A stretch of 64,000 bases of DNA, taken from NCBI RefSeq assembly GCF_032854445.1, contig NC_088303.1, positions 30,795,265-30,859,264 of the forward strand, read 5' to 3'. A program made the translations under genes and the position numbers. The notes beneath the pieces are model-generated. The model made no database searches and was not told the origin of the DNA. It worked only from the letters and a program-made list of their open reading frames with translations. Source of the DNA: Liolophura sinensis (Eukaryota > Mollusca > Polyplacophora > Chitonida > Chitonidae). Positions 47,281 through 59,568 of this stretch are shown here, in pieces. Every line of letters begins with the position of its first letter. The first letter of the stretch is position 1.

Positions 47281-48945
47281 ACCAGTTGCCAACTGCAACA
47301 GTACCGTCACTGCTTTGGTTTTACTGTTCGTGCTGCAGTCTTTTACATTACTCTCTTTTGCTTGTACCTATATTTGCTTTAACTTTAGCTGAAAACAGGG
47401 TTAACGACAGACACTCAAAGGACATTATCCTTTGCACTATAGTGATCCAGCCGCAATAACACGAAGTTTCAAACAGACATTAAAAACTCCACATGAAGAT
47501 TTTCACACTGGAAATGTTTTAAATTAAATTCTAAGTTATGGCTGTGTACTTGTCTTAACCGGGTAATTGAGAGCATCTAGAGGGACTTTTTTTCGTTCAT
47601 TTACCAAACTGAATTCAGTGGCTCTCTGCTGAGTTCACAGTCTACCAGTTGCAAACTCGCTTATACATTACCCCTCGCCTAGTGCATGTATCTCTGTGGT
47701 ATAAATCTTCATCAAGTGTGCTCACACAAACGAAGAAAGGAAGCTAAACCTCGATGATATATGTTATGCTTAAGTCTCTCAAGGCTTCACAAGAGCTTAA
47801 GCCATTTCGTCCGAAACTCTCCACTGGGTTTAAATCAATTGAAGGATCCGCGGAAATACAGATGACCTCCCCCTCTTCACTGTTTAAGTGATAATCGATC
47901 CAGGGTAGCGTGTGGAGATCTTCCTCCCAGCCCAGTCTAGTCAACCCTTTATGCCAACTAGCCTCGGTCTTACTATGAATGTGGGTAATTTCTATTTAAC
48001 TATATAGAACTAACGATCGTTTGTTGTTGGCAAGTGCCGAAAACCAGCGTCTCCTCCAGATTGGTGGTGTCTTGAGGGTGCCAAGAAGAGGATAGGCTTG
48101 TTTACGACCGCCATTCCCGGGATGAGTAAACGGAGCAAGAATTACACCTCTTCGCCTAATCTATCCCCAAACAATTTTAGGAACACATTACAAATGCAGT
48201 TTGCAAGCATACGGGTTATCAAGCTGCACGTTCTATCTTTCTTCGTGGTTATGAATGCACTGACCTGACTATATCCCTCTCTGATCTTCATCCCTCTCAA
48301 ATATGAGAAATCATTTGACCAGCAGTAGGTTGTATACCGAACGCTGTGAACTGACCAAATGGAAGGGGTCATTGCGGTTCATATAATTGAATGGAAGGAG
48401 CGATTCAAGCGTCAAGAAAAGACAGAGGTCGCAAGAGCATAAGAACTGAAAACGTTGCGGTTGTATTAACTCCCTGTGTGCATAATAGCTCAGCACAGCA
48501 GTTCCAGATTAGCGTGAAAGTCATTACTGACGGCTGACCCACAAACCTCATTTGTGGGCACTGGTGTCAGTTTCCGGTGCCAGACGAAGTAGGTATCACT
48601 AGGTATGGCCGTCACGAGATTTTGCACACGTGCATGGCTGGAGGACAACCTATGCAGAGGAATATTTTACGCTTAACACCACAACTGATCGATACTGTAA
48701 GATAAAAATTTATAGATTTCGCCTAGCAAGTTTCCCATGTCGTCGTTCACGGATACTACTCATGTCATGTTAAAGGATATCATACAGATATTGCCGACGC
48801 CTTATCTGAGGTTGTAGGGTAAAGTCTTAAAGTTTTAGACCTAATTCTAAGTTCCTTTGTCGGACTAGCTTTGCTTTGACTAAAGTGTCATTAGGATTGT
48901 ATTAAGATCAGTCTAGCAATACGTTTTTAACGAGGCTTAACTGTT
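47281..48945. other. No supported gene
   Basis: Minus-strand ORFs at 47744-47944 (EEDLHTLPWIDYHLNSEEGE...) and 48142-48496 look somewhat protein-like but lack splice signals or motifs. Confidence 0.4.
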
Positions 48946-49189
48946 TATACACTCAGAAACTTAATATATTAATTTTAACAGAAAGCCGGTTATCTGAGTG
49001 ATGTTAGAATATATTCTGTTATTGCTACAGATTCTTCTGTTAAATATTCGACATATTTGATTAATCCAACACAAAGATTCTGTTAGACTATTGTGATATT
49101 ATGTTGAATATCACAGAGTAGTATGTTATAAAGCAGCATACATTCTAGACTTTCTGTTAAAATTAACAGATTAATTTTTTGAGTGTACA
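48946..49189. mobile_element. 244-bp MITE with 40-bp terminal inverted repeats
   Basis: Left end 48946-48985 and right end 49150-49189 are inverted copies matching at 35 of 40 positions (tatacactcagaaacttaat on the left; tgtacactcaaaaaattaat on the inverted right). The inner part of each arm ends ttttaacagaaag. If the element starts at CACTC, TA flanks both ends, which would fit a Tc1/mariner-mobilised non-autonomous element. Non-coding and AT-rich. Confidence 0.85.
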
Positions 49190-52011
49190 CTTTTGAACAC
49201 CCGATTCAGTCACTTATACATGAATCTCTGCAGGTGTATAGATAAACAAAAATGCCAAACATTTAACATAACTTCCTACTCACCCTCACCCCCCACTCCC
49301 ATTAATTAACGTCACTAAAATGTGATAGATTACATTTGGATTAGCCGGAACCATTTTGTGTTCTATGGGTTCTATAACTTTTACTGCCATATAGAGCCAC
49401 TAGTATGAATTATTAGGGCTTATCGCCACTTCGGAAATATTGCAACCCTATTGGGGCGATATGAAAAATATCAAAAGAAACAATCAAATATCAAATCATT
49501 ACATCGGCTGGCTGCTCCACTGCTCAGACTATTTCGTCAAAGTTACTTATTGTATGATTTAGAGTGTGGGAAGATGCACTTTGGCACAATACACATACTG
49601 TATGTGGTCGAGACAGACTATCCATGTAGGTGATATGACACTGCGTCGTTCTAAATTTTATAATGATGTGTTATTATGCAGACGGACTTTTATAACAAGC
49701 ACATCTTAAATGTCAATACCAACTGTTACGTCACAGGCCGTCATTAGCTTACCCGTGTTAACTATGCCTGTGAGTGACGGGATAAGCTTGACTTGTAGCT
49801 GTAACAACTTACGTCCTAAACAGACGACGCTAATGGAGTGCTGTATTAAATGTCCAATCTGCTACATAATTACACCTTAAAGCAATGTTGAATAACGAAA
49901 CGCCCCACGGCAATAGCGTTGTCATACAACACCTTGATAGCACAGGCATAGGCCGATGCTGCCATGGACATTGTCCGCCCATATTATGTTAGAAAAGGCA
50001 CGCCATGAGGTTATCTCATTCAGCTGGCAGAAAGGCCATGGATACCGCCTCTTTCCCTTATAACGCTCTTCTCCTGTCCTTATATAACCGCCTAATATTA
50101 GCACATTTAGTTCATACTGTGTTATGTAATGCAAGCCTCTTTCAATGGGAATTGTGGGCCTTCATGCTTTCTCTTTTTGCCTCTGTTCCTTTGATCGATT
50201 GCCCATGTTTCCTTCTTCATTAAGCCTCGTCAAGAATGTGCCAGCTTTTGCCATCGTGCGAGGTATACTTGAATAACTTGGTCTTCACCAGCAGGCATGG
50301 TGCTGCTGAATTAGATAATAGGGTGCGCTATTATATCCTGGGATATGGCTACCTGGGGGTGGGGAAAAGGGGGGGGGGTCTAGTCTTTTACATAGAACAA
50401 TGCTTACTCTATAGATAAGGCCAGTAATGAAACTCATGGGTTCCAATGCCAAAATCAGGATCTTAACTACATGTACGTGCAAAGACCATTTGTGTTTGTT
50501 GAACCCAAGGGCAGACGAGTGTTAAATGTGATGTAAAGTAAGACAAAGTTTTTGAGTAGCGTACACGAAAGATAACATCATTAGAGAAAGTGGACGCCTT
50601 CTTGGTAACAGTACGTGGCTGCTAATAACACGTAGCTTAGATTAAATTTTTTTATGAAATTCTATTGCTTCTACCTAAATCGCTTGAAACTACTTTAGTC
50701 GTGTTACACAGCGGTAGCGCTTGTTTAATATTGAGAGACTTTCTTGTGTTCTATTGGGTGTCATTCACTTGTGGCCTATTGAGCGGTTTCGGCTTGGACA
50801 GTTGTGAGTCCAAAGAACACTTCTCATTCGCAGTATAATTCTCTACACTTAATTCAGTTACAGTAACCTAGTTAGCGAAATTAAATTTGACACCTTGGAC
50901 AAAATTGCGCACGTCGTCTTTGGAAAGAGTTCATCATCTTTAACCTAGCAATGTCTTTTGCCGTTAAGATCGCATTGCTTCCACAAACAGGCAGTGATAA
51001 ACGACCCGAAGCCTTTACCGGGCGTTCGATGTCCTCTTTAAATCCCCATGATTTCATCTACCATGACCCACAATCTGGCGTAAGCTTGCGGTAAATACTG
51101 CACTGATTGATGAAGCAAAAGCCCATGTATAATGGCTTGTTGACTCTCGCTGTCCTTTCTGTGGTCAAACAGTCTACAGAGAATACACCAGGGGGGAAAG
51201 GTCTCCATCAGTTACAATCATGGAACTGCCGTGCCGCGGAATAAGATAATTACATACCGAACACATAACGAATCCGATTCCACGCAACTGTCATGGGGAT
51301 GTGCATGAACGCTATCGACTTTTTCATGTAACTCTTTCGTGATATTTGTGGAGCAAAGGAGAATGACGTATAATCAAAGTATTTAGGAGTTTCTAATCAT
51401 ATAATTGAAATTTGTCCCAGTTGTCCTACCATGTGTTTTGTGTTTTCTTAGGAGAAACCTCTTAAATCAGTGTGTTTTTCTTAGAGTCATTGATAAAACA
51501 GTATGGAAATGGATGTCGTTTTGTATTGGCAGGAATGATAAAATCATAGGTCATCAAGATTTACTGGTTGACAACGACATTAAGCAGCTTCACATGGATT
51601 TAGTCTAATGCTACGCATATAAACGTTTGCCCGGAAATGGATGAGATGCTATATTCCATTTAACTCCAGTGCATTGGAATTTGCATAAAGGTACACACAA
51701 ACAGCCTGTTCGCAATATTGTTAATACTGCTTTCAACAAATAAAATGAAACAACAACAGGCAACACGAGTTTATAGTCATTGATTTTGTCCACAAAAACC
51801 GTTTTCATGGACAGGCACGCACATGTCAGGGACATCAATAAAAACAGATACATCGCGTGTTAGGTATCACTAAGAAGTAGCAGGACTAAATACAAGTAGT
51901 GAATAGTAAAGGCGTTGGTCAAATATATGCCTGGTATATACAAGAAGGTTTCATAAGTGGTGTTCTGATGGGCATCAACGACAAAGTCAATAAACTGGCT
52001 TCAATTAATTT
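49190..52011. other. No recognisable gene
   Basis: Short ORFs on both strands only. A G-rich run (ggggaaaagggggggggtc) lies near 50361. Confidence 0.5.
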
Positions 52012-52420
52012 TGAAGTTTCTCACTGTCACGTAAGCGTCCGCCTCGAAATTGGGAGGCCCGGGATCAAAACCCAGGTCAGGTCACACCAAAGATTTTATT
52101 TGTTTATTATTGGTGTTTTATGCTGTACTCAAGAATATTTCACTTATACGATGAGTATCGCCAGCATTATGGCGGAAGGAAAGCGGGCAGAGCCCGGGAT
52201 CACTAAGATTCGCAGATTCCAAAGACTTTAAAACTGGTACTTTTCACTGCCTCGCTTCACGCTCAGCACTGAGAGATGTAAGCAAGGAAACAGGACTGGT
52301 TGGCCTTGTGTCACTATAATGTCACTGGTTGGGGTTTCAGCACTTTGGCGGCATTGACGCGCCTTGTTTAAAGAAGACACAGTATAGGTAAACATACCTA
52401 ATGACTCATCGTCGTGGTAT
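52012..52420 (+). mobile_element. tRNA-derived SINE, family 3, interrupted by a family 1 SINE
   Basis: Head-like aagcgtccgcctcgaaattg and B-box-like gggatcaaaacccagg, followed by gtcacaccaaagatt. It resumes after the nested SINE as ccaaagactttaaaactgg, gctcagcactgagagatg and aggactggttggcc. I recognise this arrangement from molluscan SINEs in general; the boundaries are approximate. Confidence 0.65.
52092..52200 (-). mobile_element. 5'-truncated family 1 SINE nested in the family 3 SINE
   Basis: tttatttgtttattattggt tail to gggcagagcccggg. The host reads caccaaagatt before and cactaagatt after, which looks like an imperfect target duplication. Confidence 0.8.
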
Positions 52421-52523
52421 GACTGACAAATTAAGCACAATGTTAAAACCTAAGCATGCAGCCATGTATGCATTCAAATATTTATACATACACAGTCACA
52501 AATGGAGACTTCAATTCTAAAGG

Positions 52524-52679
52524 TTAGCGCGCTAGCGCGCTAGCGCAGAAGCCTCTCACCATTGCGGTCGCTGTGAGTCCAGCTCATGCTGGTTTTCTCT
52601 CCGACCTTAAGTGGGAAGGCTTTTCAGCAACCTGCGCATGGTCGTGGGTTTTCCCACATCAGTCAAATAAATAAATAAA
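52524..52679 (+). mobile_element. Recent family 1 SINE with internal deletion
   Basis: Perfect 13-base target duplications tcaattctaaagg at 52511-52523 and 52680-52692. The head has an expanded gcgcgctagc repeat (ttagcgcgctagcgcgctag). Most of the central domain is deleted between gggttttccca and the tcaaataaataaataaa tail. Confidence 0.93.
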
Positions 52680-52692
52680 TCAATTCTAAAGG

Positions 52693-55600
52693 CATAGCCA
52701 AGACGCTTTACTTTGGTCAACAGCCTACTCACCAATCCTGCATTGTACGTGTAAGTAGGATTGTAAACTTGGATCTTACGTCAGCTGATGTGAGGACAAT
52801 GTGTATATGGTGGTGTCATGCCCGGTGTCCTCTGCAGAATGCATCAACTGAGCTCATGCCCGGTATCTTCTGCACAATATATCATTTGGTGGTATCATCT
52901 TAGCAAATGGCCCTTAAGTCCTTCTAATAACACGTAGCATAGCAAGTGAAAAGTTGTATTCATGTAATTTGTATATGATTAATATCATAAAACCAGATAA
53001 CAATTTTGTAATTTCTGTCTTTTGGACGAAAAAATAACTAAGCCAATATACAATTTTGTATTACATAACAGTGCATCTTAATTTTTATAAACCAATATAT
53101 GTTAGTCGGTTGAATTTCCAAAAAATGATAAGAGTATTGCTGTAACTGGGGATTGTACTTTCTGTATATAACACATATTCTCATGCTAGTGGTAAAATTG
53201 GCTGAGACCACTCCGAGTTTCGAAGCAGGGACCCCAGGGTCAAGCACCAAATCGCCAGCAAAACACGCCAACCGTCTAGATCATTCGACAAACAGGAAAA
53301 CACAAGACAGGAAAGGGTTCTTTACGAACTACAATATCTACAAAGAACGAGGACGAGATATGCGTACTCCCTCTACAAGCGTATCTTGTACATTGTAGCC
53401 GAAGATCATCAGTGATCCAGTCAGCTCGCTTAGCAGTTCATGCAACGACAACTATCTAGAACTGTGAACTATAATCAAAACATAATTATATGGCTCATTG
53501 CAATGTAAGTTCAGCGGCGACTTCAAGGTTCCACATACTGTAGTCGTGCTATATGCACCAGATATCGTCCGAGATAGACATGTATATTAGTGCATTACGG
53601 CATAAATGGAATAAAGGTGATGAACTGTGGTTCGACGACGTTATCTAAAGCATTTTCTGAGACATACCGGAATGATTTCAGACCTGGAAATGCATTTAAT
53701 TCCTTCCAAGTAACCAGAGAGACGTACGCCATTCCAATTCGACTGCTTTTCTACATTTGGACCATTGTCATAAACAGTCTCCCGCTTTCATTACTCTTGA
53801 GGCCGTGGTAAATACCAAAATGATCAAAAACGATAACCCACTGCAACTATGTCATAGAGAATGCAATAAGTTGGATAGCTGTTTCCAGTGCGCATGTGCC
53901 AGATTTCATCCCTGCGGACAAACAAATCCACCTGACCATGTTAAAGCATTATGACTCGAGACAGTTATGCACAGTTCAGCAAAATCGGTGTAATTTATCC
54001 CATTCGTTATGACATCTGAGATTTTACATGGGTTCAAGAACTGTTTCAAATTAACAGTTTAGAAAAATGTATTTTAAGAAATCGGACTGAAGTTGAATTC
54101 TGGGCTGCCGCCGAAAACTGTAATGCCACAGGCATAAATGAGCTTGTGCCTTTCTTTTCCCACTTATGACACGTTACGCTCATGTCTACAGAGACACCAC
54201 TCGAAGCAGCTATCTGACTTATGTAGGACTGACAATAAAGGAAAGGCATCCAAAATAAAATGTTTTCGGCGAAGGCTTGTCTCCTTACTTCGCTGACTGT
54301 GACTTTCTTGGTACTCTCTAATATCCGTCTACATCCCCTCTGTGGTTTGGCTGACTTGCTGTACGAGGCGCACCAGGAAGAACATTAAGTTGTAATCGGT
54401 GGAAAAAAAGTCCCACGAGGATTAAAACACGTTATCCCATGATGGACATCTTGACTAGTCTCCAGCCTTATCACGGTCATCACTAGCGGCGCCACTGACG
54501 TGTAGGGAATCCTTAATGCCACAAGCACGAAGCGGAAACTTTCCCCACAGCGTCAGCTAATTGAAAATAACCGCTCCTTTTTGTCCAATTCCTTTGTGCA
54601 TTTTCAGCAAGCAAATTGCAATGTATTGTGGGATTCTAAGAACCATCAAATGTAGCATATATTGTAAAAAATCTGTTTGTATAAAAACAAACTATACTAT
54701 AATGTGGTTTATATAGTGATATATTGGCGAATACGCTTCTTGACAAAAATATCTAATATTCATTTGTCGCCGGTTCAATTTACTATAATACGAATAATTA
54801 CCCATCTGTATACGTACAAATATCATATTTTATTTAACTATATGACCGTCACTGTCCCCTGTTACCGTCCATTACCACTGAATAAACCTCCGACATATAC
54901 AGCTGTGAATACGGATCTTTAAGCTGGATTTAAAACTGATTGCTAGGTAATGACGCCATCGGTTGTTGACACCTTAAGGGGTTACGAAATTGCTTAACTT
55001 GCATCTGACTACCCTAATTACCAAAACTCCAAGCATCTGTTTTTGTCAACATTCTTCTTTTCATGCTGAAAAACAACAGCGAAAAAAGATTTGGTTGAAA
55101 ATTTTTGCTGATATTCCCCTACGTACTGCTAAAGTGACTTTTCACTAAATTTATGTCTCATAAATTCTTTACGACCTCAAAGAAATACGATGTACGGAAA
55201 ATAGACCTCATCTGCATTCTAGACTAATAGATCAATTTTCTGAAAGCACAAAAGAAAGCCACACCACTCAAGGTGATTGCTCTGGGATCGCTTCCTTTGT
55301 AATGACAACCTGCCCTTTCGCTGCTAACTTTGCGCCCAGTGGCCTCCCTCGGCGCTCGGTGTCCCAGCCACTGTGCATTATTTTCAACATCACCGATGAG
55401 GCCCTAGGGATGGCAAAGATGTCAACAAATCAGCCATGATTGCGAGGTCAAAATTCGTGAAGGACTCGTTGCTGACGACAACTCTTGGAAACAGAGACGA
55501 AATTTTTCACACAGGAACAAGCCCTCTAAAGCATGTGGACTGTACAAGAGGAGGATAAAGCACAGGCTATCTGAAACGCTACAATACTCAAAAAATGAAT

Positions 55601-56929
55601 CCGTTAAGAAAGTCTGTTGTCTGTGTGATGTTAAAATGCATTTTGTTATCGTAACATAATGTGACAAATTTGACATTTTAACATACCTGTAGATACATAA
55701 GGAGTAGTAACATCATAACACAGTAAGATTTAAACTATACTTATTATATTAGAAACATTTTTATGGACAGTAAAAAGAACACTTCACCAATATTTTTACA
55801 TAATATCTCGGGACTGATACCATCCCTGAATTTAACTTTTGGTCAATATTGGACTCGTTATGACAGAGTTCAACTCTGGAAATAAGTATATTTCAATCAT
55901 GGGCGAAGCTCCATTTTTGACTAATTGATAATGTCAATATAGTATTTGACATTTAATAGTTGTTGCTACAGTTACAAGAGACCTGATTTCTAGTAAGTAC
56001 TTCTTTTGACTGCGAATTTAGATTATTACAGTCACTTGCTGTTTATAAGACAATAATTGGTGACCTTCTAAACAAGTAACATTGGCTGAGTTTTTATTAG
56101 GTCGATCCTGGAGAACTAGATTCTGTTGTTAGTTCCCATTCGTAGTAGAACTTGAAGGCATTTCTTGGCAATTAGGACAAGAAGTAACCATGGTTTCCTG
56201 AGACCGGTATAGAGTAGTGAGTGGTGATTCTTACGTAGTAATAGTCTTGGAAGTCGATTTAGAATAGGATTTGTGTGGTTATAACAACGACATCGCTCAA
56301 ATGATTCAGCATTACGTTGTTGTTGTTGTAGGTACTCTCCGGTTATAAACTTTGTTTTGACAAAGAAATCTAAGTGTTAGATTTGATAAAAATGGTTGAG
56401 TATCTGGTAGATGCACTCTAGGAAGAGTTTGATAGCAGTAGTTACTTGTGATAGCATCGTTTGAATGTACATTTTTCGTAAAGTTTGCTCTTGAAAATGA
56501 GGTCTTACCGTTTTCTACAGCCAGTCATTTTGCTCGTAAGCAGTTTTCATGCGTATGGTAATTTGTATGTATACATCGACTCTTGCAGACGTGATATAAG
56601 CTTTTTGATTAATGTCATGGATAAAAGGAATTATTTCGTCTGTTGGTGACTCTGATTGTTAATTTTTAAGTTTGACATTACTTGAGAAGTTTGAACGTCT
56701 GAAGGCAAAATGACATTGTCAGGATTTTAGCAGATTTGTGACTGACGTGCAGCTATTTTGCTGGTTAGCCAATCACATTGCTGAATGCCGTACATAGACA
56801 TCTACTGTGTTAAAAATCTATAAAAGAAGCGTCAGAATGAATACTGATGAGTTGGTATCAAAGGCCTAACGGTACACACCGTAAGTATCTGTGCTAAAGT
56901 CTATTTGAATAAATAATCTAGTAACTCAG
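52693..56929. other. No recognisable gene
   Basis: Largest quiet stretch. ORFs at 53153-53398, 53590-53811, 54677-54922 (plus) and 55422-55676 (minus) have no motifs. No repeat was recognised. Confidence 0.45.
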
Positions 56930-57286
56930 TCAAAACCTACCATACAGTGTTGAACAAGTTGTGACAAACTGTTTGGGTGAATTCCTAAAGTTGGATGCCA
57001 TTAGGTGTAGTCCTTGACCGATGCTGAGCAGGACGGTTCTGTCGTCAGTAACAGTTAAAGTTCCAGAGTGCAGATTCACTAGGGATCCACGAACAAAACG
57101 GTTCCTGTCGTCAGTGACAGCTCCGGTTCCCGAGTGCAGATGCACTAGTATCCACGGACGACTCGTTGACCGAATCAGCCGGTGTTGAATTTCAAGTGGA
57201 ATTTCGGCAGTGTTTAACGTTAATGTGGATTGAGCCTCTGTAAATAATAGGAGAAGTATCATCACTGCAGATGCATCAGGATGCAC
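56930..57286 (-). CDS. Small ORF with signal-peptide-like start and an internal repeat
   Basis: A 118-codon ORF. It begins MHPDASAVMILLLLFTEAQS, which resembles a secretion signal with a cleavage site near AQS. It then carries two adjacent related segments, LVHLHSGTGAVTDDRNRFV and LVNLHSGTLTVTDDRTVLL, encoded by a DNA repeat with a period near 65 bases. A diverged copy of the DNA covering the signal-like region lies just beyond (57290-57420). If real it would be a secreted protein; the repeat could equally be a chance open frame through a tandem duplication. The family is unknown. Confidence 0.3.
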   Translation of the reverse strand: MHPDASAVMILLLLFTEAQSTLTLNTAEIPLEIQHRLIRSTSRPWILVHLHSGTGAVTDDRNRFVRGSLVNLHSGTLTVTDDRTVLLSIGQGLHLMASNFRNSPKQFVTTCSTLYGRF

Positions 57287-57289
57287 GTT

Positions 57290-57420
57290 GATCCTGGGAA
57301 CACGTTGACTGGATCTGCCGATGTAGAATCTTTCTAGAGGAAGTTTCGGCCGTGTACAAACGTTACTTCCGATAGGGTCTCTGTAGATACTAGGTCAAGT
57401 ATCAGGAACTGAGGAGCCTC
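57290..57420. repeat. Diverged tandem copy of 57160-57260
   Basis: Shares landmarks such as cgttgac..gaatc, gaagtttcggccgtgt (gaatttcggcagtgt) and gagcctctg with 57160-57260. Partial, with indels. Confidence 0.6.
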
Positions 57421-57844
57421 TGGGTAGTAGACACACCATAATTATATAGTGCTGCGTTTTAATGAATTAGAAACACACCACATCTTTATCATCAACGTCC
57501 TTGTACAGAGGGATATAAAACTGTTGTTTATTGCTGAACTGAACATTCTGTCTGGACCTTCATCAATTCAAATTTTTTTCACTACTGGATTTCATGGTTT
57601 TTCTTCAATCTTAAATCTGGAAGCCAGATTATTTAAATAAGGAAAAATGGAATCTACCTCAAAACTACGCACCGATGCCTCCACAAGTTTGGTGTAAATG
57701 TTTACAAATTCACAGGGCGCTACCAAAGGGTGAACGAGTTCACGTGAACTAGTTCTCACCATAGACTTTCAGAGTAAAACGGAAATGTAATCGCTCTGCA
57801 CTTGAACAGTGATAACAATTGAAAGAAATTCCCGCTACAATAAC

Positions 57845-57935
57845 ATTCTGCCATATTCAACCTAATATCCTGTTAAGTCTAATAGAATCTTTATGTTGAA
57901 TTAATAGAATATGTGTGTCATATTTGTAAGAGTAA
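57845..57935 (-). mobile_element. Remnant of the 49 kb MITE family
   Basis: gtctaatagaatctttatgt tgaattaata matches, inverted, the interior of 48946-49189 (gtctaacagaatctttgtgt). Ends are not preserved. Confidence 0.45.
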
Positions 57936-58340
57936 CACTATCAGAGAGTAAAGGTGTGAAATAACTGGCTTTCAGATAACTCTCAGATAAGCGACAGGCC
58001 TTAAGATGAATTCCTCAATCTATGGATGACAGTCCGGTAAGTGGTTTATTCCCCAACTACCTGTGAATGTGTAACTTCTCAGGGCGGATGGATAGACAGT
58101 AGCGTCCGTGATGTCGAGCTGCCGATGTATGTTTCCTCTTTTACGGACAGTCTTTCATTCAAGTCCATTTGTGAGCAGTCGTATTTACTGCCATTTACTG
58201 TGAAAGACTTTGCTGGGTTTGGAGATATCGGCTATCACGCCATACGACATTCGTCATCTATACTCCATTTTCTGTACAGAGCATTTTGTGAGCTTGTGTT
58301 TCGCCATTTGCTATTTTTTGTAAAGATCTCATGCTACAAG

Positions 58341-58490
58341 AGGCGCCATCTATGATGTTACACATGGCATACAAGATAGACGGTTACACTGGGCTACCAG
58401 CGCCATCTATGTTGTTAAATACCATGTACGTGATAGATATGTACATAGGGATAACAGCGCCGTCTATTCGGTTGATCACAATGCTGATCG
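58341..58490. repeat. 57-58 bp tandem repeat, about 2.5 copies
   Basis: Units begin gcgccatctatg at about 58342 and 58400 and gcgccgtctatt at 58457. They share a following gat(a)gat..g.taca...gg pattern. A 74-codon ORF here (58331-58555) is just this repeat read through. Confidence 0.7.
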
Positions 58491-59015
58491 CCAGAGATTC
58501 TGAACGCTCTGTTCATACCTCCCAACGAGAGTGTTATACTCATTGTAAAATTTGAGAAACTTAGAATGAAGGCGTTTGATGGAGTATCCTTGACAAACTA
58601 GTTTTTGAACTAGCAACTTGTGACGCCGATTAAAGTCATCACAATTAACGCAAGATCTGACAAATGCTACAAGGCGAGATATGTATACGCCATATGCAGG
58701 ACCCTTTGGTATATTGCTATCTAAATAAGGATAATTTACAATATCAAAATTGAAATTATCCCTCTTGTCGTAAAGGCGGCGTGAAAGGAGACCTTGTTCG
58801 CCTTTGTACAGATATAGATCCAAATAAGATGTACCATCAGGACTATCTGTTGTCTCCTTTAAATCCAATGAAGGCGGATAAATTCCCCCCACCGCCCCAG
58901 CAATATGGGGATTATTTAATGCCAGTAGATCATCAATATACCGCTTCGTAAATGAAAAGAATCGAGCTTTAAAGATATCACTTTTATCCCACCTCCGTGG
59001 TCTAGTTATCAGCAT
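58476..59015 (-). pseudogene. Reverse transcriptase fragment (YIDD type, Penelope-like tentative)
   Basis: A minus-strand open frame of 179 codons; the first nine codons come from the adjacent minisatellite. RT core pieces follow: FFSFTKRYIDDLLALNN (catalytic YIDD), IYPPSLDLKETTDSPDGTSY, LDLYLYKGEQGLLSRRLYDK, RDNFNFDIVNYPYLDSNIPK, GPAYGVYISRLVAFVRSC, and CQGYSIKRLHSKFLKFYNEY. This covers only the RT's second half. The N-terminal fingers and any endonuclease domain are missing, cut off where the tandem array begins. The family is a retroelement RT; I favour Penelope-like but cannot exclude another non-LTR-like clade. A worse copy lies at 535-890. Confidence 0.8.
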
Positions 59016-59568
59016 GCTCGTGGGACCTCCATGGCCTAGTTATCAGCATGCTCGTGGGACCTCCATGGCCTAGTGATCAGCATGCTCGTGGGACCTCCAT
59101 GGCCAGGTGATCAACATGCTCGTGGGACCTCCATGGCCTAGTCATCAGTATGCTCGTGGATCCTGTATGACCTAGTGATCAGCATGTTCGTGAGGCCTCC
59201 ATGACCTAGTGATCAACATGCTCGTGGGACCTCCATGGCCTAGTGATCAACATGCTCGTGGGGCCTCCATGACCCATTGATCAACATGCTCGTGGATCCT
59301 GTATGACCTAGTGATCAGCATGCTCGTGGGGCCTCCATGGCCTAGTGATCAGCAGGCTCGTGGGACCTCCATGACCTAGTGATCAGCATCCTCGTTGGAC
59401 CTCCATGACCTGGTGATCAGCATGCTCGTGGGACCTCCATGGCCTAGTGATCAACATGCTCGTGAGACCTCCATGGCCTAGTGATCAACATGCTCGTGAG
59501 ACCTCCATGGCCTAGTGATCACCATGCTTGTGGATCCTGTATGACCCAGTGATCAGCATTTTCGTGGG
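58991..59568 (+). repeat. 17 exact-length 34-bp tandem repeats derived from a SINE head
   Basis: Seventeen units, each exactly 34 bases with no indels, typified by acctccatggcctagtgatc followed by agcatgctcgtggg. Units 6, 10 and 17 share a variant start tcctgtatgacc, always after a unit ending gtgga and before one starting gcctcc, so blocks of several units were copied together. The unit resembles the tRNA-like A-box head of the family 1 SINE (gcctccgtggctcagttggt), and the array runs straight into a SINE body at 59569. Confidence 0.95.

Noticed and set aside
58331-58555. 74-codon ORF with internal repeats
   Set aside because: It is a read-through of a 57-58 bp tandem repeat.
58991-59568. 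Regular 34-bp repeats resembling a CRISPR array
   Set aside because: The repeats are directly abutting with no spacers and derive from a SINE head in an animal genome.
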